In this document: positions 1 through 5,843 of the stretch, piece by piece | Layout of the letters: every line of letters begins with the position of its first letter | How positions within the stretch are numbered: the first letter of the stretch is position 1 | Source of the DNA: Clostridiales bacterium | GTDB lineage: Bacteria > Bacillota_A > Clostridia > Lachnospirales > Bianqueaceae | Length of the DNA stretch: 7,586 nucleotides | NCBI GenBank assembly: GCA_019423265.1 | Contig: JAHZBS010000110.1 | Coordinates: forward strand, 1 to 7,586 | Direction of reading: 5' to 3' | Program-made: the position numbers and the translations under genes | Notes under the pieces: generated by a model | Told to the model about the DNA's origin: nothing | The model's database searches: none | Seen by the model: the letters and a program-made list of their open reading frames with translations, nothing else

Positions 1-482
1 TCTGTGATATTCTGTCGCTGGGAGGCAATATGCTTTTGGATATAGGCCCCCGGGAAGATGGGACCATTGACGAGCGCCAGGAGGAGGTTCTTCTCCGGGT
101 GGGAGAGTTCATCCGGAAGAATGAAGAGGCGATCTATGAGTCAGAGCAGGGGCTTGACAGGCGGTTCTATGGGGGAGGCAGCGTATTCAGCCATGACAGA
201 AGGACGCTCTATCTGTTTGTACACGACATCCCGCGGGAAGGGATCATGGTGAAAGGGGTGGACACGCCCTACACGAGAGCAAGCATTCTGTCCAGCGGTC
301 AGGAACTCCGGATCCAGGAATTTTTTGATGGAAAGTATGGATGCTTTTGGATCCATATGACCCCCGATATGGTGGACCCGGCGATGCCTACGGTGGTCAA
401 AGTCGAGTTCTCGGAGCCATGTGTGCCAGTGGACAAATGGGGAATGCTGTGGGAGAACGATCCGGCGCAGGTCAAGAGATAA
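1..482 (+). CDS. GH29 alpha-L-fucosidase, C-terminal part (5' end outside window)
   Basis: The reading frame is open from base 3 (first residues CDILSLGGNMLLDIGP) and ends with TAA at 480-482, giving about 159 visible residues. The ATG at 30 is internal: the LSLGGNMLLDIGPREDG stretch matches the conserved end of the GH29 catalytic barrel (family pattern roughly V-S-x-G-G-N-x-L-L-N-I-G-P-x-x-D-G), which lies far from the N-terminus in that family. The helix after it (DERQEEVLLRVGEFIRKNEE) is also typical. The remaining ~100 residues are strand-rich and probably form the C-terminal beta-sandwich. GH29 enzymes are retaining exo-fucosidases that release L-fucose from glycans. The nucleophile and acid/base lie upstream of the window, so activity and the presence of a signal peptide cannot be judged. 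A strong terminator follows 20 bp after the stop. Confidence 0.88.
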   Translation, partial: CDILSLGGNMLLDIGPREDGTIDERQEEVLLRVGEFIRKNEEAIYESEQGLDRRFYGGGSVFSHDRRTLYLFVHDIPREGIMVKGVDTPYTRASILSSGQELRIQEFFDGKYGCFWIHMTPDMVDPAMPTVVKVEFSEPCVPVDKWGMLWENDPAQVKR

Positions 483-502
483 GAACTTCCGATAAGATAG
501 CA

Positions 503-550
503 AGAGGGTGCCGCAAGTGTTTGATATTGCGACACCCTCTTTATTTTATT
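503..550 (+). terminator. Rho-independent terminator after the fucosidase gene
   Basis: The arms AGAGGGTGCCGCAA (503-516) and TTGCGACACCCTCT (527-540) pair at 13 of 14 positions, with one C-A mismatch and a 10-nt loop. The T-rich tail TTATTTTATT follows at 541-550. In the minus direction the hairpin is not followed by a U-run, so it is read as a terminator mainly for the fucosidase transcript. The minus-strand uxuB gene ends at 575, only 25 bp away, and no separate terminator for it is visible. Confidence 0.9.
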
Positions 551-574
551 ACGCCATCAGAGAGAGAAAACCGA

Positions 575-1423
575 TTAAACGCCTGAATATGCGCTGAATC
601 CGCCGTCAACGGGGATCACCACGCCGGTGACGAAACCGGCCGCTTCATTGCACAACAGATATAACAGTGTGCCCACCAGCTCTTCCGATTCCCCGAATCG
701 GCCCATGGGGGTTGCGGCCAAGATTTTATCGGTTCGCGGCGTCGGCGTCCCATCGTCATTGTACAGAAGCTTCTCGTTCTGCTTGGTGACGAAGAAGCCG
801 GGGGCCATGGCGTTGACCCGAATTCCGACCTTGGAAAAATGCACCGCCAGCCACTGGGTAAAGTTGCTGATGGCAGCCTTTGCGCCAGAGTAAGCGGGGA
901 TCTTCGTGAGAGGGGTGAAGGCGTTCATGGAAGATACGTTCAGGATATTGCACCCGGGACGCTCGATCATATCCTTCGCAAAGACCTGCGTGGGGATCAA
1001 GGTGCCAAGAAAATTCAAGTTAAACACGAACTGCACGCCCGCGTCGTCCAAATTGAAAAAGGTCACAATGTCCTTGTCGATATCGCCGGGCATATAGTAT
1101 TCATTCGTGGTGTTAGCCCGGGGATTATTCCCGCCGGCGCCATTGATCAGAATATCGCAGGGACCGAAGTCCGCCATAACCTGCTGATGGACCTCCTCCA
1201 TAATCGCCTTGTCCAGGACATTCGCTTTGTAGGCCTTCGCCTGGCCGCCGGAAGCTGTGATTTCATCCGCAAAGACCTGAGCGGCCTCCTGATTCAGATC
1301 CAACAGGGCAACCTTTGCGCCGCATTCCGCCAGCACCTTGGCAAACATACTGCAGAGAACGCCGCCGGCGCCTGTCACCACAGCCGTCTTCCCAGATAAA
1401 TCAATTTGAAAAGGTAATTTCAT
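575..1423 (-). CDS. uxuB: SDR-family D-mannonate (fructuronate) oxidoreductase
   Basis: A 282-residue classical short-chain dehydrogenase. It has a Rossmann nucleotide-binding motif TGAGGVLC at residues 17-24 (a variant of TGxxxGxG), an acidic residue after beta-2 (LLDLN, about 41-44), NGAGG at 94-98, SS at 164-165, the catalytic pair Y178-x3-K182, and the C-terminal PVDGGFSAYSGV. The VTGxGGVLC variant is typical of the SDR subgroup that reduces D-fructuronate to D-mannonate in Firmicutes. This subgroup is unrelated to the long-chain UxuB of E. coli. The gene directly follows uxuA with a 12-bp gap, and its AGGAGG (1432-1437) overlaps the uxuA stop, which supports the shared pathway. The start ATG (1421-1423) sits 8 nt from that SD. 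Substrate is inferred from context and subgroup; another sugar-acid or polyol substrate is possible. Confidence 0.88.
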   Translation of the reverse strand: MKLPFQIDLSGKTAVVTGAGGVLCSMFAKVLAECGAKVALLDLNQEAAQVFADEITASGGQAKAYKANVLDKAIMEEVHQQVMADFGPCDILINGAGGNNPRANTTNEYYMPGDIDKDIVTFFNLDDAGVQFVFNLNFLGTLIPTQVFAKDMIERPGCNILNVSSMNAFTPLTKIPAYSGAKAAISNFTQWLAVHFSKVGIRVNAMAPGFFVTKQNEKLLYNDDGTPTPRTDKILAATPMGRFGESEELVGTLLYLLCNEAAGFVTGVVIPVDGGFSAYSGV

Positions 1424-1435
1424 AGAAAATGCCTC

Positions 1436-2479
1436 CTATCCTAATTTTTGCAGTGTTTCCCAGATACCATTGATATACGAAGCCCCCAGCGCTCTGTCGA
1501 ACAAACCATAACCTGGCTTGCCGGTCTCGCCCCAGATCATACGCCCGTGGTCAGGCCGCACATAGCCGTCGAAACCATTTTGATAGAGCGCTTTCATGAT
1601 CGCCACAATATCAAGAGAGCCGCAGGCAGAGAAATGCGCGCTCTCCTCAAAGCTTCCATCGTCGAGGATCTTTACGTTGCGCACGTGCATGAAATGAATC
1701 CGTCCCATTGCGGAGTATTTATCCACTAAATGTACCATGTCGTTGGCTTTAGTGCAGCCGAGAGAGCCTGTGCAGAGGGTTAAGCCGTTGTAAGGGCTGT
1801 CAACCAGCTTCAGGAATCGGTCCACGTTCGCCTCGCAGGTTATAATGCGGGGGAGCCCAAAAATCGGCCATGGCGGATCATCCGGGTGGATGGCCATCTT
1901 GACGTCGGCCTCCGCGGCGACGGGTATGATTTCCGATAAGAAATACCGGAGATTCTCCCACAAATCTTCCTCCGTGATTTTGCTGTACTCAGCAAAAACG
2001 GCCGCCAGACTTTCTTTCGTATAGCTAGAATCCCAGCCGGGCAGAGACAGTTCCCCGGTCAAAGGATCCATCTTTTCAAGCTGTTCTTTATAATAGACTA
2101 GAGCGTTGGAGCCATCGGGCAGCTCCTTGTCCAGCTGAGTCCGCGTCCAGTCAAAAACCGGCATAAAGTTATAGCAGATACAGCGAATGCCAGCTTCGCC
2201 CAACCGCCGGATATTCTCCTTATAATTCTCGATATACTGTTGACGGGAAGGCTTGCCCAGCTTGATATCCTCATGGACGGGTACGCTTTCGATAACTTCA
2301 AAATGAAGGCCCGCCGACTCAACCTCCTGCTTCAATGCGGAGATGCTCTCCCGGCTCCACAATTCTCCAGGGGGAACGTCATAGACAGCCGTTACAATGC
2401 TGTGCATATTAGGGATCTGGCGGATATGATTCAGTGTCACCGGATCATCGCTGCCGTACCAGCGAAATGATAATTTCAT
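1436..2479 (-). CDS. uxuA: Mannonate dehydratase
   Basis: A 347-residue TIM-barrel enzyme that dehydrates D-mannonate to 2-keto-3-deoxygluconate in hexuronate catabolism (cytoplasmic, Mn2+/Fe2+-dependent in the family). Recognisable family blocks are MKLSFRWYG at the N-terminus, [13 protein letters not shown] (about 102-114), [15 protein letters not shown] (198-212), TLCTGSLG (234-241), HFMHVRN (262-268) and [11 protein letters not shown] (308-318). H198, C236, H265 and D310 sit where the family's metal ligands are expected. The length is normal for Firmicute UxuA. An in-frame ATG exists 24 bp upstream (2503), but the start at 2477-2479 has a clean AGGAGG 7-8 nt before it and begins at the family's usual MKLSFRWYG, so it is preferred. 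It is the first gene of a two-gene operon with uxuB and is divergent from the AraC-type regulator. Confidence 0.95.
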   Translation of the reverse strand: MKLSFRWYGSDDPVTLNHIRQIPNMHSIVTAVYDVPPGELWSRESISALKQEVESAGLHFEVIESVPVHEDIKLGKPSRQQYIENYKENIRRLGEAGIRCICYNFMPVFDWTRTQLDKELPDGSNALVYYKEQLEKMDPLTGELSLPGWDSSYTKESLAAVFAEYSKITEEDLWENLRYFLSEIIPVAAEADVKMAIHPDDPPWPIFGLPRIITCEANVDRFLKLVDSPYNGLTLCTGSLGCTKANDMVHLVDKYSAMGRIHFMHVRNVKILDDGSFEESAHFSACGSLDIVAIMKALYQNGFDGYVRPDHGRMIWGETGKPGYGLFDRALGASYINGIWETLQKLG

Positions 2480-2641
2480 GATATACCTCCTTCTAAAAAA
2501 CATGCGATCGCTCTACTATTTAGCATACTGCAAAAATATACAATATAAAATGCTTTACTTGCTTGACATATTGCGGATCTTGCTGTATCCTCTATACTGT
2601 GGAATATTTTGAAAGGCTGCTTTCGAGAGGAGGACCAGACG
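2480..2641. promoter_or_regulatory. Divergent control region between uxuA and the AraC-type regulator
   Basis: This 162-bp AT-rich gap must carry both promoters. On the plus strand, TTGACA (2563-2568) is followed after 17 bp by TATCCT (2586-2591), a good sigma-A-type promoter for the regulator gene. TATACT at 2593-2598 is an alternative -10 paired with the weaker TTGCGG (2571-2576). CTTGCT occurs twice in direct orientation (2558-2563 and 2579-2584), 21 bp apart, across this promoter. This is the geometry of AraC-family half-sites. For uxuA (minus strand) only AT-rich, weak candidates are visible, for example TATGCT complementary to 2522-2527 with TTTATA 16 bp upstream, which would fit an activator-dependent promoter. 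The uxuA SD is AGGAGG just upstream of 2479. Confidence 0.6.
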
Positions 2642-3523
2642 TTGAAGACAGCGATTCATCCTTTCAGCCGGCGGCAGCAGATGGAAGTGGGAATACCGTA
2701 TGAGATCCATCACTACCGGGATTCCTACTTGAGTGAGGTCGCCATGCATCACCATGATTTTTATGAAATCTATTTCTTTTTGTCAGGCAAAGTGAGTTAT
2801 CGGGTGGAAAACAGAACATACCCTTTGCAGCCGGGCGATATTCTGTTGATCTCGCCGTTGGAGCTTCATCAACCTATTATTGCCAAAGAGAAGCACAGTT
2901 ATGAGCGAATTGTTCTCTGGGTGAGCAAATCTTGCATCGACCGGCTTTCCCGGCCGGATTGCGTCCTGGACCGCTGTTTTGACATCTACGAGCCGGAATA
3001 CACCAATCTGCTGCGCGTGGACGCCATCACCCGGCAGCGGATCTCCAACATTATGGAACTGCTGCACCAGGAAACATATGGAGAAGAATTTGGTTCCGAG
3101 GCGGCGTCGGAGGCGGCGCTCACCCTGCTACTCATCGAGCTGAACCGCCAGGTGCTTTACAGCCGAAGCCGGGGGCGGCGCTATGAAGCGCTCGATCCTT
3201 CCGAGGCTGTTATCTCAAAAGTTCTATCCTATATCAACGAGAATGCAGGGGACGATATTTCACTGGATGATCTGGCGGAACAATTTTATATCAGCAAATA
3301 TCACCTATCCAGAGAGTTCAAACGGCTCGTGGGGACATCGCCGTACCGATACATCATACAGAAGCGGCTTATCATGGCAAAACAGCTTCTCCTGGCGGGG
3401 GCCAATCCCACGGATGCCTATTGCCATTGCGGGTTTGGCGACTACTCCAATTTTTATCGCGCTTTCAAGGCGGAATACGGCATTGGGCCGAAAGAATTTG
3501 CTAAGGAAATTCAAAAAGAATAG
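2642..3523 (+). CDS. AraC-family transcriptional regulator (cupin + HTH_18), likely regulator of uxuAB
   Basis: A 293-residue protein. The N-terminal cupin sensor domain shows HHHDFYEIYFFLSG (36-49) and LQPGDILLISPLELH (62-76), the usual sugar-binding AraC layout. The C-terminal ~100 residues form the double helix-turn-helix: SLDDLAEQFYISKYHLSREF, then the linker helix with QKRLIMAKQLL, then CGFGDYSNFYRAFKAEYG ending in the family GPKEF. The start chosen is TTG at 2642, because AGGAGG (2628-2633) lies 8 nt before it. An upstream TTG at 2609 would put that SD inside the coding region. It is divergent from uxuAB, a classic arrangement for a local regulator responding to a hexuronate intermediate. 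The inducer and the sign of regulation are inference only. No terminator is seen between it and the next gene (64 bp). Confidence 0.92.
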   Translation: MKTAIHPFSRRQQMEVGIPYEIHHYRDSYLSEVAMHHHDFYEIYFFLSGKVSYRVENRTYPLQPGDILLISPLELHQPIIAKEKHSYERIVLWVSKSCIDRLSRPDCVLDRCFDIYEPEYTNLLRVDAITRQRISNIMELLHQETYGEEFGSEAASEAALTLLLIELNRQVLYSRSRGRRYEALDPSEAVISKVLSYINENAGDDISLDDLAEQFYISKYHLSREFKRLVGTSPYRYIIQKRLIMAKQLLLAGANPTDAYCHCGFGDYSNFYRAFKAEYGIGPKEFAKEIQKE

Positions 3524-3587
3524 CCGGACAGAGGGTTACCTTTTCTCTCCACCGATACATATATAAGCAGAGAGGAGATGAACGAAT

Positions 3588-4541
3588 ATGAAAATGAAGA
3601 GATGGATCGCCAGCCTTGTATGCATTGCCCTTGTCTGTGCCCTGATTTCGGCCTGCGGAAGTGCCAATAAATCTGACACAGCCTCCGAGAGAGAGAACGG
3701 GGGAAGTACCAACATGTACACTTCCGATACGGCGCCGGGGGAGACGGGGGAGGTATTGGAAGGCGATCAGACCGTGACGGTGCCCATACCCGACGACGGT
3801 CGTAAGCGCATCCGCCGCATTACCATGGACGTGCAGACAAAGGAATTTGAGTCTCTGCTTTCCTCACTGGTACAGACGGTGAGCGAGATGGAAGGATACT
3901 TGGAGACGTCAGAGATCCAAAATAACGGCTACTACGGCGGTGGAAACCGGTACGCATATATGGTGGCCAGAATTCCCAAGGACCAAGTGGATGCTTTTAT
4001 CTCGGTGGTGGGCGCCGCCGCCGTGATTGCCAATAAGCAGGAGACGGTGGAGGATGTGACCTTGGCGTACACCGATACCGAGAGCCGGATCAAGGCGCTG
4101 GAGGTGGAGCAGGAGCGGTTAATGGCGCTGCTGGAACAGGCGGATTCACTGGACGCGATCATTGCCCTGGAGAGCCGCCTTACAGAAGTGCGCTACGAGC
4201 TGGACACGTATATGTCGCAGCTGCGGACCTACGACAATCAGGTGGAGTACAGCTACGTCACCATGAATATCGCGGAAGTGGAGCGATTGGTGGAAGTGGA
4301 GGCACGGCCCTCCGTATGGACGAGAATGAAAAACGGCTTGTCCAATACGATGCATTCCATTGCCCGAGGGGCTGAAAATTTTGCCGTTTGGTTTGTCGTC
4401 AATCTCCCCTACTTGCTCATCTGGGCGGCAGCGATTGTTCTCTGTGTCCTACTTCTTCGGAGGATTGTGCGGACCCGGAGAATCCGGAAAGCCCAAAAAG
4501 TCGAGCCGCCGGCGGACCCGGAGAAAAAGCCCCGTGAGTAA
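3588..4541 (+). CDS. DUF4349-domain lipoprotein
   Basis: A 317-residue envelope protein. Residues 1-23 form a lipoprotein signal (basic MKMKR, hydrophobic stretch, lipobox ISAC with C23 as the predicted lipidated residue). A low-complexity Ser/Thr/Glu/Gly linker follows (24-60). The folded domain (about 66-235) has the DUF4349 hallmarks: RRITMDVQTKEFESLLSSL, a GGYxE-like MEGYLETSEI, the YMVARIPKDQVDAFI segment, and a predicted helical hairpin or coiled coil (about 165-215, rich in E/L/R). A transmembrane helix at about 265-291 and a strongly basic tail (RRIVRTRRIRKAQK) end the protein. The domain function is unknown; in the family it is usually a membrane-anchored extracytoplasmic module. AGAGGAG (3571-3577) lies 10 nt before the ATG. 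It may be read from the upstream AraC gene or from a weak local promoter (TATATA at 3560-3565). No partner gene is obvious. Confidence 0.87.
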   Translation: MKMKRWIASLVCIALVCALISACGSANKSDTASERENGGSTNMYTSDTAPGETGEVLEGDQTVTVPIPDDGRKRIRRITMDVQTKEFESLLSSLVQTVSEMEGYLETSEIQNNGYYGGGNRYAYMVARIPKDQVDAFISVVGAAAVIANKQETVEDVTLAYTDTESRIKALEVEQERLMALLEQADSLDAIIALESRLTEVRYELDTYMSQLRTYDNQVEYSYVTMNIAEVERLVEVEARPSVWTRMKNGLSNTMHSIARGAENFAVWFVVNLPYLLIWAAAIVLCVLLLRRIVRTRRIRKAQKVEPPADPEKKPRE

Positions 4542-4544
4542 ACC

Positions 4545-4871
4545 TTAAAAGATAAATTGTATCAGCAACATATAGCAGACGGTTCCGCCTGCGATTGACA
4601 AAAGCATCTGCCGTTTCCACAGGTGAAGTGCGACTACGACGACAATGGCCAGCAATTCTGGGATGCCGTGGCTGCCGGCAAATATGCTTACATTTTTCAG
4701 GCAATAGACGACTAATAGGCCAAATACCGCAGCAGGCAGGACCTTTCCGAGGTACTGAATGTATTTTGGGGTGGGCTTTCCAGCGGGAAAGAGCAGGAAC
4801 GGCAAAAAGCGCGTTAACACGGTTCCTAGGAAGACCATGCCAATCGTAATAAGCTGTTGTGACAATGTCAT
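4545..4871 (-). CDS. azlD: AzlD-family branched-chain amino acid transport subunit
   Basis: A 108-residue, very hydrophobic protein with about four predicted membrane segments (residues ~6-28, 42-60, 70-86, 90-108). The family block [20 protein letters not shown] (16-35) is followed by [20 protein letters not shown], the conserved AzlD pattern. AzlD is the small partner of AzlC; the pair exports branched-chain amino acids or related compounds in characterised cases. The start ATG (4869-4871) overlaps the azlC stop as ATGA, and an AGAAGGGGG stretch lies about 10 nt upstream, so its translation is tied to azlC. The gene looks complete, but its partner is damaged and no promoter of its own is visible, so it is probably poorly expressed or non-functional. 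Its stop lies 3 bp from the DUF4349 stop on the opposite strand. Confidence 0.85.
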   Translation of the reverse strand: MTLSQQLITIGMVFLGTVLTRFLPFLLFPAGKPTPKYIQYLGKVLPAAVFGLLVVYCLKNVSIFAGSHGIPELLAIVVVVALHLWKRQMLLSIAGGTVCYMLLIQFIF

Positions 4872-5377
4872 TGTTTTGCGTCCCCCTTCTCAAGCGGCCG
4901 GCGCAAAAGAGTCAAAACTGCGAGAATCCCAAGCATAGCTGGGATAATAAAGGCATCGGAGCCAAAGGCAATCCGGCATACCAGGGAAACGCCAATCCCA
5001 ATGATGGCGCTGGTATGCCGTTTTTCTTTCAGCCATTGCTCCACAAAAATCACAACAAACATGGCTGTCATAACGAAGTCCAGCCCTTCTGTGTTGAAGC
5101 GGATCAGAGATCCGAAGATGCCGCCAAGGGTTGCGCCAGAAAACCAATACAGGTGATTAAACAAGGTGACGAAAAACATAAACCAGCCTTGGTCAACATC
5201 CCCTGGGATCTGGGCCGTATAGTTAATGGAAAAGCTCTCATCACACTTTCCGAAGATGAGATAGAGCTTTACCATCGGATACCAAAAACGAAAGCCTGAG
5301 ACATTCATGTAAATGCCATAGGTCAGGCCAAGAAACCAAAACCCGGTTGGAATAGGATGGGGTTCACACTTGACAAC
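4868..5377 (-). pseudogene. azlC: azlC remnant: start lost and internal core block apparently deleted
   Basis: The C-terminal part reads as AzlC: YLIFGKCDESFSINYTAQIP, GWFMFFVTLFNHLYWFSGATLGG, FNTEGLDFVMTAMFVV and EQWLKEK, then a membrane tail. Reading the same frame upstream of the first ATG (5306-5308) gives EPHPIPTGFWFLGLTYGIY and then MNVSGFRFWYPM, which resembles the N-terminal first membrane segment of this family. Upstream of that the frame has no ATG, GTG or TTG and hits TAG (complement of 5378-5380) preceded by TGA. The FWYPM segment joins directly to VKLYLIFG. In intact AzlC (about 230 residues) these are separated by roughly 55-65 residues that include the AGS-x-QF and N-x-RH-x-x-YG blocks, which are absent here. 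A 146-residue product from the ATG at 5308 is conceivable but would lack the core. Reading it as a decayed gene is inference from remembered family sequence; the lost start is seen directly. Confidence 0.72.
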
Positions 5378-5398
5378 CTATCAGGAGCTCCATATAAT
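5370..5398 (+). promoter_or_regulatory. Consensus sigma-A promoter for the CsoR-type gene
   Basis: TTGACA (5370-5375), a 17-bp spacer and TATAAT (5393-5398) match the housekeeping consensus at every position. Predicted transcription would start near 5405, about 30 bp before the start codon. The -35 box overlaps the 5' limit of the decayed azlC frame on the other strand. A TACCCC half-element (5406-5411), as found in many CsoR operators, lies at the predicted start, but no matching GGGGTA half follows, so an autoregulatory site is only a weak suggestion. Confidence 0.85.
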
Positions 5399-5434
5399 AT
5401 ATACATACCCCTTAATGCATACGGAGGCGGAATG

Positions 5435-5710
5435 ATGAGACAATGCATGGATGCGGACAATCTGCACCGCAGATTGAGCAAAATTATCGGTCAGGTACAG
5501 GCAATCGACAGAATGGTAGATGAGGATATACCATGTGAGGATGTCCTTGCGCAAATCAATGCGGCAAAGTCAGCGCTTCACAAGGTAGGGCAGGTCGTAT
5601 TGGAGGGGCACATAAATCATTGCGTCCGCGATGGTATTGAACACGGTGACGCGGATAAAACGATCCAAAGTTTCACAAAGGCAGTGGAGCGATTTGCCAA
5701 CATGAAATAA
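5435..5710 (+). CDS. csoR: CsoR/RcnR-family metal-sensing transcriptional repressor
   Basis: A 91-residue all-helical regulator of the DUF156 (CsoR/RcnR/FrmR/CstR) family. The N-terminal helix LHRRLSKIIGQVQAIDRMVDED (10-31) is the conserved DNA-interaction and dimer helix. The sensor residues are C34 (in IPCEDVLAQI), H59 and C63 (in EGHINHC). This Cys-His-x3-Cys set matches the Cu(I) ligands of CsoR; CstR persulfide sensors lack the His. Copper is therefore the best guess for the signal. ATG at 5435 is chosen because GGAGG (5423-5427) lies 7 nt before it; the adjacent ATG at 5432 leaves only 4 nt. The gene is monocistronic-looking, with its own perfect promoter, followed by a small HMA-domain protein gene with a separate promoter. 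No copper ATPase lies in the window. An extra Cys at position 4 is not a family ligand. Confidence 0.9.
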   Translation: MRQCMDADNLHRRLSKIIGQVQAIDRMVDEDIPCEDVLAQINAAKSALHKVGQVVLEGHINHCVRDGIEHGDADKTIQSFTKAVERFANMK

Positions 5711-5719
5711 GATCGTCTG

Positions 5720-5759
5720 GGATAGCTGTTTTAATCGCGGATTGACAAAACAGCTATCC
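5720..5759. repeat. 13-bp perfect inverted repeat overlapping the HMA-gene promoter
   Basis: GGATAGCTGTTTT (5720-5732) and AAAACAGCTATCC (5747-5759) are exact reverse complements separated by 14 bp. The right arm begins on the last base of the -35 box (5742-5747) and fills most of the spacer. Neither strand has a T-run after the repeat, so it is not a normal terminator, although it lies just 10 bp past the csoR stop. A regulator-binding site or an RNA hairpin ending the csoR message are the two readings. Confidence 0.75.
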
Positions 5760-5770
5760 GATGGTATTAT
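5742..5770 (+). promoter_or_regulatory. Strong sigma-A promoter for the HMA-domain protein
   Basis: TTGACA (5742-5747), a 17-bp spacer and TATTAT (5765-5770) form a near-consensus promoter. Transcription would begin near 5777, giving a leader of about 67 nt. The promoter sits between a 13-bp inverted repeat on its upstream side and a TAGTTAG/CTAACTA palindrome at its predicted start, which suggests tight regulation. Confidence 0.82.
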
Positions 5771-5776
5771 ACAAGA

Positions 5777-5796
5777 TAGTTAGGAGTTGCTAACTA
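5777..5796. promoter_or_regulatory. Candidate metal-repressor operator (TAGTTAG-N6-CTAACTA)
   Basis: TAGTTAG (5777-5783) and CTAACTA (5790-5796) are perfect inverted arms around a 6-bp centre, placed exactly where transcription from the 5742-5770 promoter should start. A bound repressor there would block initiation. The TTAG...CTAA half-sites recall operators of DtxR/IdeR/MntR-type metal repressors, although spacing differs from the classic IdeR box. The match to that class is inference; the symmetry is seen directly. Confidence 0.55.
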
Positions 5797-5843
5797 AGGC
5801 GGCTATGTGGAAGCGAAACCAATTTGGAAGGGGAGCGATTATC

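Noticed and set aside
839..1399. Long open frame (186 codons) on the plus strand inside uxuB
   Set aside because: It lies antisense to a clear SDR gene with all catalytic motifs; the frame is open through codon bias, shows no recognisable domain and has no SD.
2504..2511. GCGATCGC palindrome in the uxuA leader
   Set aside because: An isolated 8-bp palindrome with no partner or repeat in the window; most likely chance.
2550..2566. Catabolite-responsive (cre) site upstream of uxuA
   Set aside because: The best match, around GTAAAGCATTTTA on the minus strand, misses the central CG and other key positions of the cre consensus.
4859..5299. Open frame of 146 codons on the plus strand across azlC
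   Set aside because: The minus-strand frame shows AzlC sequence and ATGA coupling to azlD; the plus-strand product is low in hydrophobic residues and unlike any family known to me.
5406..5420. CsoR operator at the csoR transcription start
   Set aside because: Only one half (TACCCC) is present; the expected GGGGTA half is missing, so it is not called as an operator.
5357..5434. N-terminal extension of the CsoR-type protein
   Set aside because: The frame is open from 5357, but the promoter -35 and -10 boxes and the SD lie inside it, so the real start must be at 5432-5435.
5720..5759. Inverted repeat as a Rho-independent terminator for csoR
   Set aside because: Stem is long enough, but neither strand has a following T-run; kept as a repeat or possible operator instead.
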